From assembly GCA_030710605.1 (NCBI GenBank), contig CP092872.1:9292230-9356229 (forward strand): 64,000 nt of DNA, read 5' to 3'. Below are positions 11,456 through 20,956 of the stretch, one piece after another (the stretch's first letter is position 1; each line of letters opens with the position of its first letter). The notes under the pieces were generated by a model. The model ran no database searches. It saw nothing but the letters and a program-made list of their open reading frames with translations, and was not told where the DNA came from. The DNA is from Cordylochernes scorpioides. Lineage: Eukaryota; Arthropoda; Arachnida; Pseudoscorpiones; Chernetidae. The translations under genes and the position numbers were made by a program.

Positions 11456-11529
11456 TGAAGAGACATGAGATAATCCTTTGTCTCCTTCTAAAATAGACAA
11501 CTAATGATATCAAAGACTTTCCAGTGAGT

Positions 11530-12260
11530 TTTGTCAATGAGTGTAGTTGCAAACCATAATGTCCTTAGGGAAAGGATGTCCTCTTACTAGAGACATGCTA
11601 ATTGGTATAAATGGTAATTTTGGTGATGAAACCTGTACTTCACAGAGCGGTGTCCTTTTATAGAGGATCTACTGTGTAAATGTTTATTTTAAGATGCAGC
11701 AAAACTACCTCTCTGTAAAGGATAGTACATAGTTATAGAGACAAAGTGTACTTTAGAGGAAGAGGGGTCCTCTTACCGGGGAGTTTTCTAATAGTATAAA
11801 TATGGTTATTTTGGCAATGAAAACTGTCCTTTGTAGAAAGGTATCCTCTAGCATGAGTGTCCTCTCATGGAAGTGTCCTTTAGAGAGAGGTGTCCTCTTA
11901 CCAGAGAGTTTCTATAGAGTAAAAATGGTAATTTTGCAAATGAAAACTGTCCTTTATAGAGAGGGGTCCTCTAGTGCGAGTGCCCTCTCATGGAAGTGTC
12001 CTTTAGAGAGAGGTGTCCTCTTACCGGGGAGTTTTCTAATAGTAGAAATATGGTTATTTTGGCAATGAAAACTGTCCTTTGTAGAAAGGTATCCTCTAGC
12101 CAGAGTGTTCTCTCATGGAAGTGTCCTTTAGAGAGAGGTGTCCTCTTACCAGAGAGTTTCTATAGAGTAAAAATATGGATATTTTGGCAATGAAAACTGT
12201 CCTTTGTTGAAAGGTATCCTCTAGCCAGAGTGTTCTCTCATGGAGGTTCTATAGTGTGTG
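11530..12260 (+). repeat. tandem/degenerate repeats derived from the CAGTAGAACCTCC MITE
   Basis: Between about 11800 and 12250 a unit of roughly 130 bp (GAAAACTGTCCTTTGTAGAA, GTATCCTCTAGC, GTCCTCTCATGGAAGTGTCC, GAGAGAGGTGTCC) repeats about three times. Each unit is an internal part of the 3130-3307 MITE, so a MITE was expanded in tandem here. Confidence 0.7.
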
Positions 12261-12370
12261 AGGTTTCTGTAACAGTCTTTTTACCAAAATGTCACACACT
12301 ATTGATTTATTTGGATTTGGTCTTATTAACTTATGTTTCTATTCTATAATCCAAATTGTGCCTTATTATA

Positions 12371-12781
12371 TATGTGGCGACCACACTTTGCTTCAGCGAG
12401 CGCGGACAAAGCTTCACTATACATACGGGCAGTAGTGTGGCGACCTCACTACGCCTCAGTAAGCGCAAGCTGGGAGAACACGTCACTACGCATGCGCGGG
12501 CGGCATCCGGAACTTTCTGGCCACTCGCGTCGTCAACAACAAGGCTTACTTCCAACGGCCGTTACTTCTTTTCTCTTTATATTTCTGGCTTTAAATAAAT
12601 TAATTTATATTATAAAAAATAATTATAATTTTATCAGCGGCCTTTCCACAAGCCACACCAACACACACGGCACCATCCCCCATATATATTTGTCTAAAAA
12701 AGAGTTCTTGATATACCTGCTATATATGGACTTATCAATCCATGTTGTCCAATAAAACAACTGAACCACTACAGTTGCCAC
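12371..12781. mobile_element. possible solo LTR
   Basis: The segment begins TGTGGCGACC and ends GTTGCCACA (TG...CA with matching inverted ends), is GC-richer than its surroundings, and contains AATAAA-type signals (TTTAAATAAATT, CCAATAAAACAA). No convincing target duplication is seen (TATA left, TCGG right), so this remains a candidate. Confidence 0.3.
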
Positions 12782-12816
12782 ATCGGAAGAACAGAACAAA
12801 GTGGCTGCCAAACTCA

Positions 12817-13057
<241 letters not shown>

Positions 13058-13079
13058 CTACCAGCCACCACCACAGACA

Positions 13080-13145
13080 TCAGATGATATATCATTGACC
13101 ATGATTATCATGGTGGGTAGAAGGCGACTGCTTTTACTGTTCAAC
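13080..13145 (-). mobile_element. SINE fragment
   Basis: ATGATTATCATGGTGGGTAG, then GCGACTGCTTTTACTG: the 3' body of the SINE family, reverse orientation. Confidence 0.6.
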
Positions 13146-13236
13146 AATTAGTGACGGTGGAAAAACAGTTGGGAAGGTTCATCAATGATGTCCCAAGCCA
13201 TTCCATATCCATCTTCAGCTCTCAAATTCATGAAAT

Positions 13237-13435
13237 TTTCTCAATACAAAAGTATTGAATGAGAAATTTTACCACAGCATGTTTTAAATAGCTATTTAAA
13301 ATTTCTCATTCAGTACTTTTTTTCTGAAGATGGTAACAACGCTGTTACCGAAACGTCACACACTATTTATTTATTTGGATTTGGTCTTATTACCTTGTTT
13401 TATAATCTATAATCCAAATTGTGCCTTATCAATTG
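13237..13435 (+). repeat. family G hammerhead-like repeat with palindromic 5' flank
   Basis: AGTATTGAATGAGAAATTTT (13252) and AAATTTCTCATTCAGTACTT (13298) are inverted copies either side of GCATGTTTTAAATAGC. They are followed by the ribozyme-like core and the family tail TTTATTTGGATTTGGTCTTA ... AATCCAAATTGTGCCTTATC. Confidence 0.7.
13324..13358 (+). ncRNA. hammerhead-like motif, family G, intact core
   Basis: CTGAAGA (matches CUGANGA), one unpaired T, stem II GGTAACA/TGTTACC (7 bp, ACGC loop), GAAACGTC. The stem III segment ACGT is palindromic and the predicted cleavage site is after GTC. Stem I starts with TGT/ACA; AGTA/TATT can pair further out. Confidence 0.65.
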
Positions 13436-13439
13436 ACCA

Positions 13440-13615
13440 TGCTGTGGTAGAACTTCTCTCAACACCTAGTCACAGAGCCAAATTGTCCTCTAAGGAAAGG
13501 AGAGGTTTCCTCTTACCGGAAAGTAACTAAGTACTGTAGAACCTCCCTGTAAAAGACAATACTTAATTGCAGAGCCAAAGTATCCTTTGATAAAGTATCC
13601 TAGAATTGGTTTATA
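13440..13615 (+). repeat. MITE fragments (CAGTAGAACCTCC family)
   Basis: ACTGTAGAACCTCCCTGTAA at 13533 is a left terminus; CACAGAGCCAAATTGTCCTC upstream belongs to another copy. Confidence 0.6.
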
Positions 13616-13652
13616 AATAATTGTTTGTTTATTGTATGCACTATGTATCAAG

Positions 13653-13966
13653 GGGGGTCGGTGGAAGGCTGGTTAAACCGTTTGGTTTTCGACCACTACG
13701 ACCCGGGTTCGATCCCCGCATTGGACACTTTTTCTGTTTAAAAAAATATATAAAAAATGCTCCAATGGCCCCCCGATTCTTGCAAAAGTCCAACCCCCCC
13801 AGCGAGTGCAAGTAACCAAACGGGGCTCTGGCACATTTGTAAGTGCAAAGTCGGACTGCTTTCACATGTGTAGACATGTGGTGCGCTTACAGTAAAAAAG
13901 CAGTCGCTAACTACCCACCATGATTATCATGGCCTGTACCACGTGTACTAGGGATAAGCAAAAAAA
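13653..13966 (+). mobile_element. tRNA-derived SINE, copy 3, full length with target duplication
   Basis: The head GGGGTCGGTGGAAGGCTGGT leads to a B box GGGTTCGATCCCC near 13703. The body follows, then the tail ACTAGGGATAAGCAAAAAAA. A 13-bp target duplication, ACTATGTATCAAG, lies at 13640-13652 and 13967-13979, as expected for LINE-mediated target-primed insertion. Confidence 0.9.
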
Positions 13967-13980
13967 ACTATGTATCAAGA

Positions 13981-14335
13981 TACAGTAAAACTCCTCTATA
14001 GCGAGCTATAATGGGACTGAATCTGTGGTTCACTATAGCCATGGTTTGTTATACAGTAGAATTTTCCTGTAAAGGACACCTAATTGCAGAGCCAAAGTAT
14101 CCTTTAGAGAGAGGTGTCCTCTTACTGGAGAGCTACTAAATAGTAAAAATGGTAATTTTGCGAATGAAAACTGTCTTTTATAGAGAAGTGTCCTCTAGCG
14201 TAAGTGTCCTCTCATGGAGGTTCTTCTGTAGTAAAAAAATGGCCATTTTGACATGGAAAACTGTCCTATGCACAGGGGTGTCTTCTAACAAGGGTATCCT
14301 CTAAGGGAAGTTGTTCTACTGTATTGGGAAGTGAG
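13981..14335 (+). mobile_element. two adjacent pogo-like MITE copies
   Basis: 13982: ACAGTAAAACTCCTCTATAG followed by CGAGCTATAATGGGAC, a TIR of a second pogo-like family. 14054: CAGTAGAATTTTCCTGTAAA starts a copy of the 3130 MITE ending near 14230 (GGAGGTTCTTCTGTA). A third partial copy follows to 14330. Confidence 0.6.
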
Positions 14336-14493
14336 GATGTGGAATTTTTCATTACTTTTTCCCCTTAATTCCATTCATGTCAACAATTAGTGATGATGGA
14401 AAAATAGTTGGGTAGGTTCACCAATGATATGCCAAGCCATTCCATATCCATCTCAGCTCTCAAATTCATGAAATTTTCTCTATATGAGATTAA

Positions 14494-14667
14494 TAAGGTA
14501 CAATTTGGATTAGAGATTATAAACACAAGGTAATAAGACCAAATCCAAATAAATAAATAGTGTGTGATGTTTCGGTAACAGTTTTGAAGATGGTAACAAC
14601 GCTATTACAGAAACGTCACACTATTTATTTATTTGGATTTGGTCTTATTACCTTGTGTTTTTATGAG
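14494..14667. repeat. head-to-head pair of family G hammerhead-like repeats
   Basis: The left half is minus strand (AAGGTACAATTTGGATTA ... GTGTGATGTTTCGGTAACAG); the right half is plus strand with core 14584-14618 (TTGAAGA, GGTAACA/TATTACA, GAAACGTC). The halves meet without spacer, deleting the minus-strand 5' core. Confidence 0.7.
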
Positions 14668-14734
14668 ATTAAAAGAAACAGCGCTGTATAATTACATGCT
14701 CAACATATAGATGGCCCTGTATGTTCTGTTACTG

Positions 14735-14815
14735 ATACAGTAAACCCTGCTATGGTGAACCCCAATAGGCCTGAACTTTTGGCTCACTACAGGGTTTCAC
14801 TAATAAAAACAATGG
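14735..14815 (+). repeat. pogo-like MITE terminus
   Basis: ATACAGTAAACCCTGCTATG with the inverted text CACTACAGGGTTTCACT near 14795; a degraded TIR pair. Confidence 0.4.
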
Positions 14816-14859
14816 TCACCTCTCCCATCAAAATAGACACCAAAACATTGGGTATCAGA

Positions 14860-15068
14860 AACACAAGGTAATAAGACCAAAATCTACATAAATAAAATAA
14901 TATGCAACATTTCGGTAACAGCATTGCTACCATCATCTAACAAAAGTACTGAATAATTCATTTATTACTTTTGTCTGATGATGGTAACAACACTGGTTAC
15001 GGAAAAGTCACACACTATTTGTATTCAGTCTTATTACCTTGTGTTTCTGATCTATAATGGAAATTACA
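14860..15068. repeat. head-to-head pair of family G hammerhead-like repeats
   Basis: Minus core 14907-14940 (GATGATGG, GCTGTTACC, GAAATGTT). Plus core 14984-15010 (CTGATGA, GGTAACA, GGTTACG, GAAAAGTC). Family tails point outward (ACCAAAATCTACATAAA at left, TTATTACCTTGTGTTTC at right). Confidence 0.7.
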
Positions 15069-15292
15069 TCTTATCATATTGGGTATCAATTTAGGCTTAT
15101 TATGAAGAAGAGGTTTTCCTGATTTATTTTAGCGATATTTTATTGTAGTGAAAAGTGTGAATGCAATGGTTGTCACCAATATGTAAATAGGTTACAGTCA
15201 ACACCTACTTGACCAACATTACATTGAGAGATTTTCTTACATCTGGAGTACCAGAGACCAAAGTTACAATAGACAACCAAGGTATATCAGAA

Positions 15293-15507
15293 AAATGCTC
15301 CAATGACCCTAGATTCTTTCAAAAGTCCAACACCACCAGCAAGTGCAAGTAACCAAACGGGGCTCTGGCACATTTGCAAGTGCAAAGTCAAACTGCTTTT
15401 CATATTTGTAGACATGTGGTGTACTTACAGTAAAAGCAGTCGCCAACTTCTACCCACCATAATTATCATAGCCTGTACCACGTATACTAGGGATAAGCAA
15501 AAAAAAG
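15293..15507 (+). mobile_element. 5'-truncated SINE, copy 4
   Basis: Lacks the tRNA-like head and begins in the body (TGCTCCAATGACCC). It ends GGGATAAGCAAAAAAAG and is flanked by a perfect 12-bp duplication GGTATATCAGAA (15281-15292 and 15508-15519). It lies about 60 bp downstream (in transcription) of the HSP70 exon 15570-15694. Confidence 0.85.
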
Positions 15508-15569
15508 GGTATATCAGAATCTATACTCTTCTATAAAGAGATAGAGGACAATATTCTTGTGTAACTTAC

Positions 15570-15694
15570 CAGCAATCCCCTTCATCTCCTTCAAGATCAG
15601 GGAGCTGATGTGGCCGGGGGTGAACTTTTCCCCATGGGCTTCCAACAGGATGGATCCATCCTCTGCCTCAGAGACTGGGTAGTGGACCACCTTC
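15570..15694 (-). CDS. HSPA9: mitochondrial HSP70 exon (NBD)
   Basis: 125 bp, split codons at both ends. Translation KVVHYPVSEAEDGSILLEAH then GEKFTPGHISSLILKEMKGI corresponds to the DnaK strand-helix unit (VEVKGQ..APPQISAEVLKKMK). Acceptor GCTGCTACAG at the right, donor GCTG/GTAAGTTA at the left. It splices to the upstream exon as VQDVL-K. Divergence from mortalin is strongest here (VHYPVSEAEDGS). Confidence 0.88.
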
Positions 15695-15857
15695 CTGTAG
15701 CAGCACAACATAGGGTCATTTGGGAGAGTAAACTCCATATCCAGGGAAGTGTTTCTTGCAGAAAAAATATTATTTAATTAACTCAAGCTTTCAGGCCTTG
15801 GAGAGCCCATCTACAGGAGTAAGGTTAATTATAATGTCACCTCTCATAGTGATAAAA

Positions 15858-16240
15858 TTCTATATATAAACTCCGCCTTTGCCAGTCCCAAGCCCGGATG
15901 AAAAAGGAGGAGGGGGAGCAGTAACAAACTCACTAAAAAACCTGGGTTCAGCTGGCCCGGCTGATAGTACTATGTAAGGGCTCCTGATCCAGGGATACAG
16001 GATGAGCAGCGTTTGTACTCCATGTTAGGAGCGGCTGCACATGGCGTCTGTTCCTCATGTCAGAGGCGGCCATTTCTTTTGGAGCTAAGTCGGCCTGTTA
16101 CTAAGTAGTGCTCCCAGTCTTAATGACAAAGGCAGACGCATTCTACTTCACCCAATCATGATGATTGTCAAATCTCTTTTTCAAAAGTCTCAAGCTTTAC
16201 AAGCTTGACACCCTAATATGATTGAGTGGAGATAAGAAAG
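15858..16240 (+). mobile_element. LINE-tail-like repeat, copy 1
   Basis: Shares long blocks with 18905-19216 (CCGGTCCCAAGCCCGGATGA-type start, AAAAACCTGGGTTCAGCTGG, GATCCAGGGATACAGGAT, TTCTTTTGGAGCTAAGTCGG) and ends in a GAAGAAGAAGA run. The simple-repeat 3' end suggests the 3' UTR of a non-LTR retroelement (inference). Other copies, reversed, at 54292 and 62772. Confidence 0.65.
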
Positions 16241-16380
16241 AAGAAGAAGATATTGTTAGGAGAGAGATCCGCTGCTGGAGGCAGTTGCTCACATGCCACT
16301 TTTTAAAAACTTACTTCTTTTGGCTACATCTTTTCTCATGGACTTAACTGTAACTATTTACAACTTATTCATTCTTATTA

Positions 16381-16560
16381 ATAAGGCACAATTTGGATTA
16401 TAGATTATAAACACAAGGTAATAAGACCAAATCCAAATAAATAAGTAGTGTGTGACGTTTTGGTAACAGCGTTGTTACCATCTTCAGACAAAAGTACTGA
16501 ATGTGAAAACGTTTCGGTAACAGCGTTGTTATCATCTTCAGACAAAAGTACTGAATGAGA
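16381..16560 (-). repeat. family G repeat with two direct hammerhead-like cores
   Basis: Two cores in the same orientation, 16508-16541 and 16454-16487. The first has CTGAAGA and GAAAC with one stem II mismatch (GATAACA/TGTTACC). The second has an intact stem II but AAAAC in place of GAAAC. The minus-strand tail continues to 16381. Confidence 0.7.
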
Positions 16561-16783
16561 AATTTTACCACAGCATGTTTTTAAATAGTTACTGTTATCA
16601 AGTGTGTAAACAAGATAACAGATAAGAAGAATATATTTACCTGAGAAACACAGAATATTATTCTTAGAATTAAAAGTGGAAAAAAAAAACAATTTTTTTT
16701 TTCAAATATAATTTAAAAGCATATCTATAAATATCATTTATATTTCCTCTTTCTTCCATTCTGTTAATTGTAGCACATTTCTT

Positions 16784-16860
16784 TTGTGATGGTAACAACG
16801 CTGTTACCGAAACATCACATGCTATTTATTTGGATTTGGTCTTATTACCTTGTTTTAGTC
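16784..16860 (+). repeat. family G repeat, degraded core
   Basis: GGTAACAACGCTGTTACC and GAAACATCAC are kept, but the CUGANGA box is eroded (TTGTGAT). Followed by TATTTGGATTTGGTCTTATT. Confidence 0.6.
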
Positions 16861-17159
16861 TTATTAAATTTCATCTATAATTATTTTCACATAATTTTGT
16901 TTTGTATAATTATTTCCCATACTTTCCTATCGTTGAATTTTTATACTTTTTGTTCTTGAAGATTATTTAAGACATTTAGTTAGAAAGTGTTCTTTCTAAA
17001 ACCATTTGTTTGTGAATAAACGTTAAAAAGGCTTCTCGGATGTTTTATCCCAGTATGTCAGGTCACCAGCACAACAATATGTATCAAAAGAGGAACCTCT
17101 CCCTTCAATTATACATCAGAACAATGCACTGTGCATCACCCTAGTAAAAAACTTTACTG

Positions 17160-17473
17160 TTTTTTTTTTTTTGCTTATCCCTAGTACACATGGTACAGGC
17201 CATGATAATCATGGTGGGTAGAAGAAGGTGACTGCTTTTACTGTAAATGCACCACATGTCTACACATGTGAAAAGCAGTTCGACTTTGCACTTACAAATA
17301 TGCCAGAACCCCGTTTGGTTACTAGCACTCGCTGGTGGGGTTTGGACTTTTGCAAGAATCGGGAGCCATTGGAGCTTTTTTTTTTATAAACAGAAAAAAG
17401 TGTCCAATGCAGGAATTGAACCCGGATCGTAGCGGTCAAAAACCAATGGTTTAGACCATCCTTCCACCGACCC
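17160..17473 (-). mobile_element. tRNA-derived SINE, copy 5
   Basis: Near full-length minus-strand copy from the T-rich tail (17160) to the head (CTTCCACCGACCCC at 17461). CTTTACTG at 17152-17159 and 17474-17481 is the likely target duplication. Confidence 0.85.
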
Positions 17474-17602
17474 CTTTACTGGTTCTGATAAAGAATGATC
17501 CACAACACCAGTTTTGGCAAAATTCAGACAAAAAGCTAACAACCTGTATACCATGGTTATATAGTATATATATGTTATATTAAAATATTATTTTATTTAA
17601 AA

Positions 17603-18310
17603 CTAGCGGACGTACCCGGCTTCGCCCGGGTTTTACCCGAGTAAAGGTTTGTCTAACGAACATTTGTTAAAACAATTCTCTATAAACTTATTAAAAAAAA
17701 TAATAGATATATTTTGATAATTTGAAACTCGTAAATTTGAATCTCTCAATAAAGTGAACATTTTTTCCCGGTCCCCGTTTCCCGATATGTTGAATAAAAT
17801 CAATATTAATTGGTTCCCTCGGTAATTGGAAGTTAAAGGAATAGTATCTTGCCTTGGAATTGTATCATTATTCTTGTCTCAAATAAATTGCAGTGTCATT
17901 CTGAATTTTGTCTTTCCTAATTTTCTACATTACAAAATCATCGTTTTATCAAGTGAACATTTTTTCCCGGTCCCTTGAAAAATACTCGATAACTAACTTT
18001 GACTTGTGCGCAATTAATAGGTAGAAAATCTTACTTTTGATAAATAATCTTTAAGATAATAAACTTAGTGATAATGAAACTTATAGATAAAAAAACTTAT
18101 CATCGTCGCAATGGGGGGCGCTGCTTGCGAGTTAAATCTACAAATCTGCAAATAACTCTAAGGATATTCAAGATATTCAAGAAATTATTTTTCAGAAACC
18201 TTCCCAGTACTATACTAAATAACTTTCCAAAGTTTCATGGCGTTCCAATGGGTGGTTTGGTCAGGCATAAAGGACAGACACACATACATTCATTTATATA
18301 TATATATAGA
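17603..18310 (+). mobile_element. dispersed element with CTAGCGGACG start and (TA)n-GAT end, copy 1
   Basis: Begins CTAGCGGACGTACCCGGCTT and ends ACACACATACATTCATTTAT plus a TATATATATAGAT tract. A shorter copy in reverse lies at 26919-27393. No ORF. The combination of conserved 5' end and simple-repeat tail suggests a non-autonomous RTE-type retroelement; a Helitron is an alternative. Confidence 0.6.
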
Positions 18311-18319
18311 TTATATTTC

Positions 18320-18900
18320 ATAGATTCAAATACTCTGTTAAATCGACCGCCAGAGGTCACCCTTCCCCTATAAAAACTTGTTTAATCCCAATGGCCGGCT
18401 CAAAACTTTTGTACATTATGTAAATAATCTCACCTTAAGCCAGGTATTACCTTTATCAAATTATGTTCTTTTATATATTCCTTTAATTCAATTAATTTAC
18501 CGATCAAAACTATTTTTCATTATCATACTTTAAAGGTTTCAACCACGACTGCATTTCCATTACCATAATCCTCAACATAATCAAAAAACAACAGAAATCT
18601 CTTATTCATCTTTATTTATAACATATATACGTATATACCAATTGCACAATTTACATATCTGAGATTGCCTTCAGAGAAAAAATATTAAAAATAATATTTA
18701 TTCAGTCATTTCCTTTAAGTGAGTGACAGGAAGTTACTGGAATGTCGGGAGTTAAACTATTGGTTGATGTGGCTGTGTTTTTCTCTCTCTGAAATAAGAT
18801 ATATTTACATATAAGAAAACATTATAATACAACGGGTGACAATCCAAGACATGCTAATTACTGAACAAAACCATTATTTGATAAAAATCAATTATTATAT
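18320..18900. other. no gene or recognisable repeat seen
   Basis: AT-rich intronic sequence without coding signal. Confidence 0.4.
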
Positions 18901-18904
18901 ATAT

Positions 18905-19216
18905 ATAGAACTCCGCCATTGCCGGTCCCAAGCCCGGATGAAAAAGGAGGAGGGGGAGCAGTAACAAGCTCACTAAAAAACCTGGGTTCAGCTGGCCTGG
19001 CTGATAGTACCCTGTAAGGGCTCCTGATCCAGGGATACAGGATAAGCAGCGTTTGTACTCCATGTTAGGAGTGGCTGCACATGGCGTCTGTTCCTCATGT
19101 CAGAGGCGCCATTTCTTTTGGAGCTAAGTCGGCCTGCCACTGAGTAGTGCTCCCAGTCTTAATGACAAAGGCATTCTACTTCACCCAGTGTGGAGATAAG
19201 AATGAAGAAGAAGAAG
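18905..19216 (+). mobile_element. LINE-tail-like repeat, copy 2
   Basis: Same family as 15858; ends in GAAGAAGAAGAAG. The Gypsy element is inserted directly after this tail. Confidence 0.65.
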
Positions 19217-19224
19217 ATTATATA

Positions 19225-19790
19225 TGTGGTGAGGTAAGTCGATCCTGTAGGATGACTGTAATGTGTTGGTCAAATGCAGTCGTTATGGCCTCAATGTTAG
19301 AGTGGATTCAGGCGTGAATGTGTTGCACCAAAGAACGAGACATGGTAGATGTCACCACGGAGATGGCAAAAAGTGAGTCCAGCCGACACCAGTTTAGGGG
19401 AGAACTGTGTAGAGACGTCTGCAAGTCTCGTCCCCAAGCCGACTAACCGTTTTTTATAAAAAAAGGGGGCTGTGGGCTGCCGTCGAGACAAGAATGCAGA
19501 CGGTCGTAAATTACCCGGAAGCTAGAGGGCCCCAGATGTACATTCCTGGGGTGGTGTCCCTTTTTGGTCTTCCCATATGAATGTAGTTATCAAAAATCTT
19601 CAATAAAACACTAACTTTGAGAGACTTTCTGAGCAGGGCACAGGGCATACCCGACTTGTTTTTCGGACCTCTTTACTTCTACTGGCATCGGCTGTCATTC
19701 ACTCGAAATTTTATTTGTCACACTTTGGCAATTACATTATACATTTACACAATACATGGAGACATAGATGTATTGGGATATATTACAACA
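19225..19790 (-). repeat. 3' LTR of the Ty3/Gypsy element
   Basis: 566 bp. On the plus strand it starts TGTGGTGAGGTAAGTCG and ends ATATTACAACA, so the element reads TGTTG...CCACA on the minus strand. It differs from the partner LTR by about two substitutions and one indel (CGTTATGG/CGCTATGG, GGGCTGCC/GGGCCGCC, AGGGCCCC/AGGGGCCCC). TATA flanks at 19221-19224 and from 25885. Confidence 0.95.
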
Positions 19791-20956
19791 GTTTATGCCC
19801 CGGTTGATGAAAATTAGGTTATGGTGAATATAGATGAAATCATAAGATAATTAAAATTGGGGAAAATAATTTGTATACAAATTGGTTTAATATATTATGG
19901 GGGTGTACAATTATAACATTGGATATGCTATCCTTAATAATAATGATTAATAATAAAAAGAGAAAGGTTAACAAATAATAATGTTAAGCCCAACGTATAA
20001 AAATATATGAAAAAGGATTTTAAAAATGTAAATATATAAATGTAAATTTGGGTGAATATATACAGCATTGAATGTTGGAATTAATATTTGAAAGTGCATT
20101 GAATTATAGGGTCTAGATAGGTGGACATAGAATAGATTCTGGTACTGCGATGCAATGCGACGTTTTGGGATCGTAGGCATTGATCCATCTACAGTATGCT
20201 GAAGGTATTCGACATGGGCTGTCCTATCAGACGGATTTGGGAATAGGTGGTGGAAACTTTAGTCGAGAAAAAGAGTGATATAAAATGTGGCAGAGAGAGA
20301 GAGTCGTTCTGTCGCAAAAATAAAAATATATATTAAAAAATAAAAAAAATAACGATTTGGCCGCGGTAAGGCAGTGAAAGTGAGGTGATTGAATAATAAT
20401 AAAAAATTGTCCGAATGTGAGAAAAAAAAAAATAAAAAATAAGGGGCGTTGATGCTCGAACCGGGCCGTGAATGAAAGACAAAAAAAAAAAACAAAAAAA
20501 AAAACAAAAAAAAAAAACTCATCTAACTAGCTGCTCAAGTTCGACTGTTGGGAAGGTTACAGCGAAGAAGCGTTTGTAGTTAAGATGGAATAAATGTGAG
20601 AAATCAATGTTTCAGCGGATAGTAACGACCTCTCTGAGAAGGTATGGGCTGTGATGCCCTGAGAATTTTGTGGGTAATGCTCTCGATTCATTTTCTAAAA
20701 TTTTAACTTAAAAATCTAAAAATAGGATTTAAATATTGAAGTTGAGAAAAAAAAATTAAAATTAAAAATTGTGTGTGATTAATGTTTGTACAATAGTATA
20801 AAAATAAAAAGACAAAAGTTAAAAATAACAATAGATTTGAGATATAATTAACATAAGTAAATAATAAATATGCGAAATATTAAAAAGTAGTATAGATGAT
20901 ATAGGTGGGCTGTTTATAAAATTATGATTTTAACGAAACATAGGTCAATTAGGGTG

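Larger units (their letters stand above)
4615..11500. mobile_element. 6.9-kb foldback-like palindrome built of 76-bp tandem repeats
   Basis: Two arrays of the same 75-76-bp unit lie in opposite orientation around a centre of about 0.8 kb. The inverted symmetry continues beyond the arrays. Outer flanks pair (GGAGACAGAGAGGATTATCT at 4627 with the complement of AGATAATCCTTTGTCTCC near 11468; TTCAATAAAGGTCACTG near 4650 with CAGTGACCTTTATTGAAG near 11440). Inner flanks also pair (ATAGGTGTTGACCTTTAAG at 6586 with CTTAAAGGTCAACACCTAT at 7393). Long terminal inverted repeats made of short tandem repeats are the hallmark of Foldback/Galileo-type elements; assignment to that class is inference. Confidence 0.65.

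Noticed and set aside
12371-12781. CpG-island promoter
   Set aside because: Not near a gene start; TG...CA ends and polyadenylation-like signals fit an LTR remnant better, although that is also unproven.
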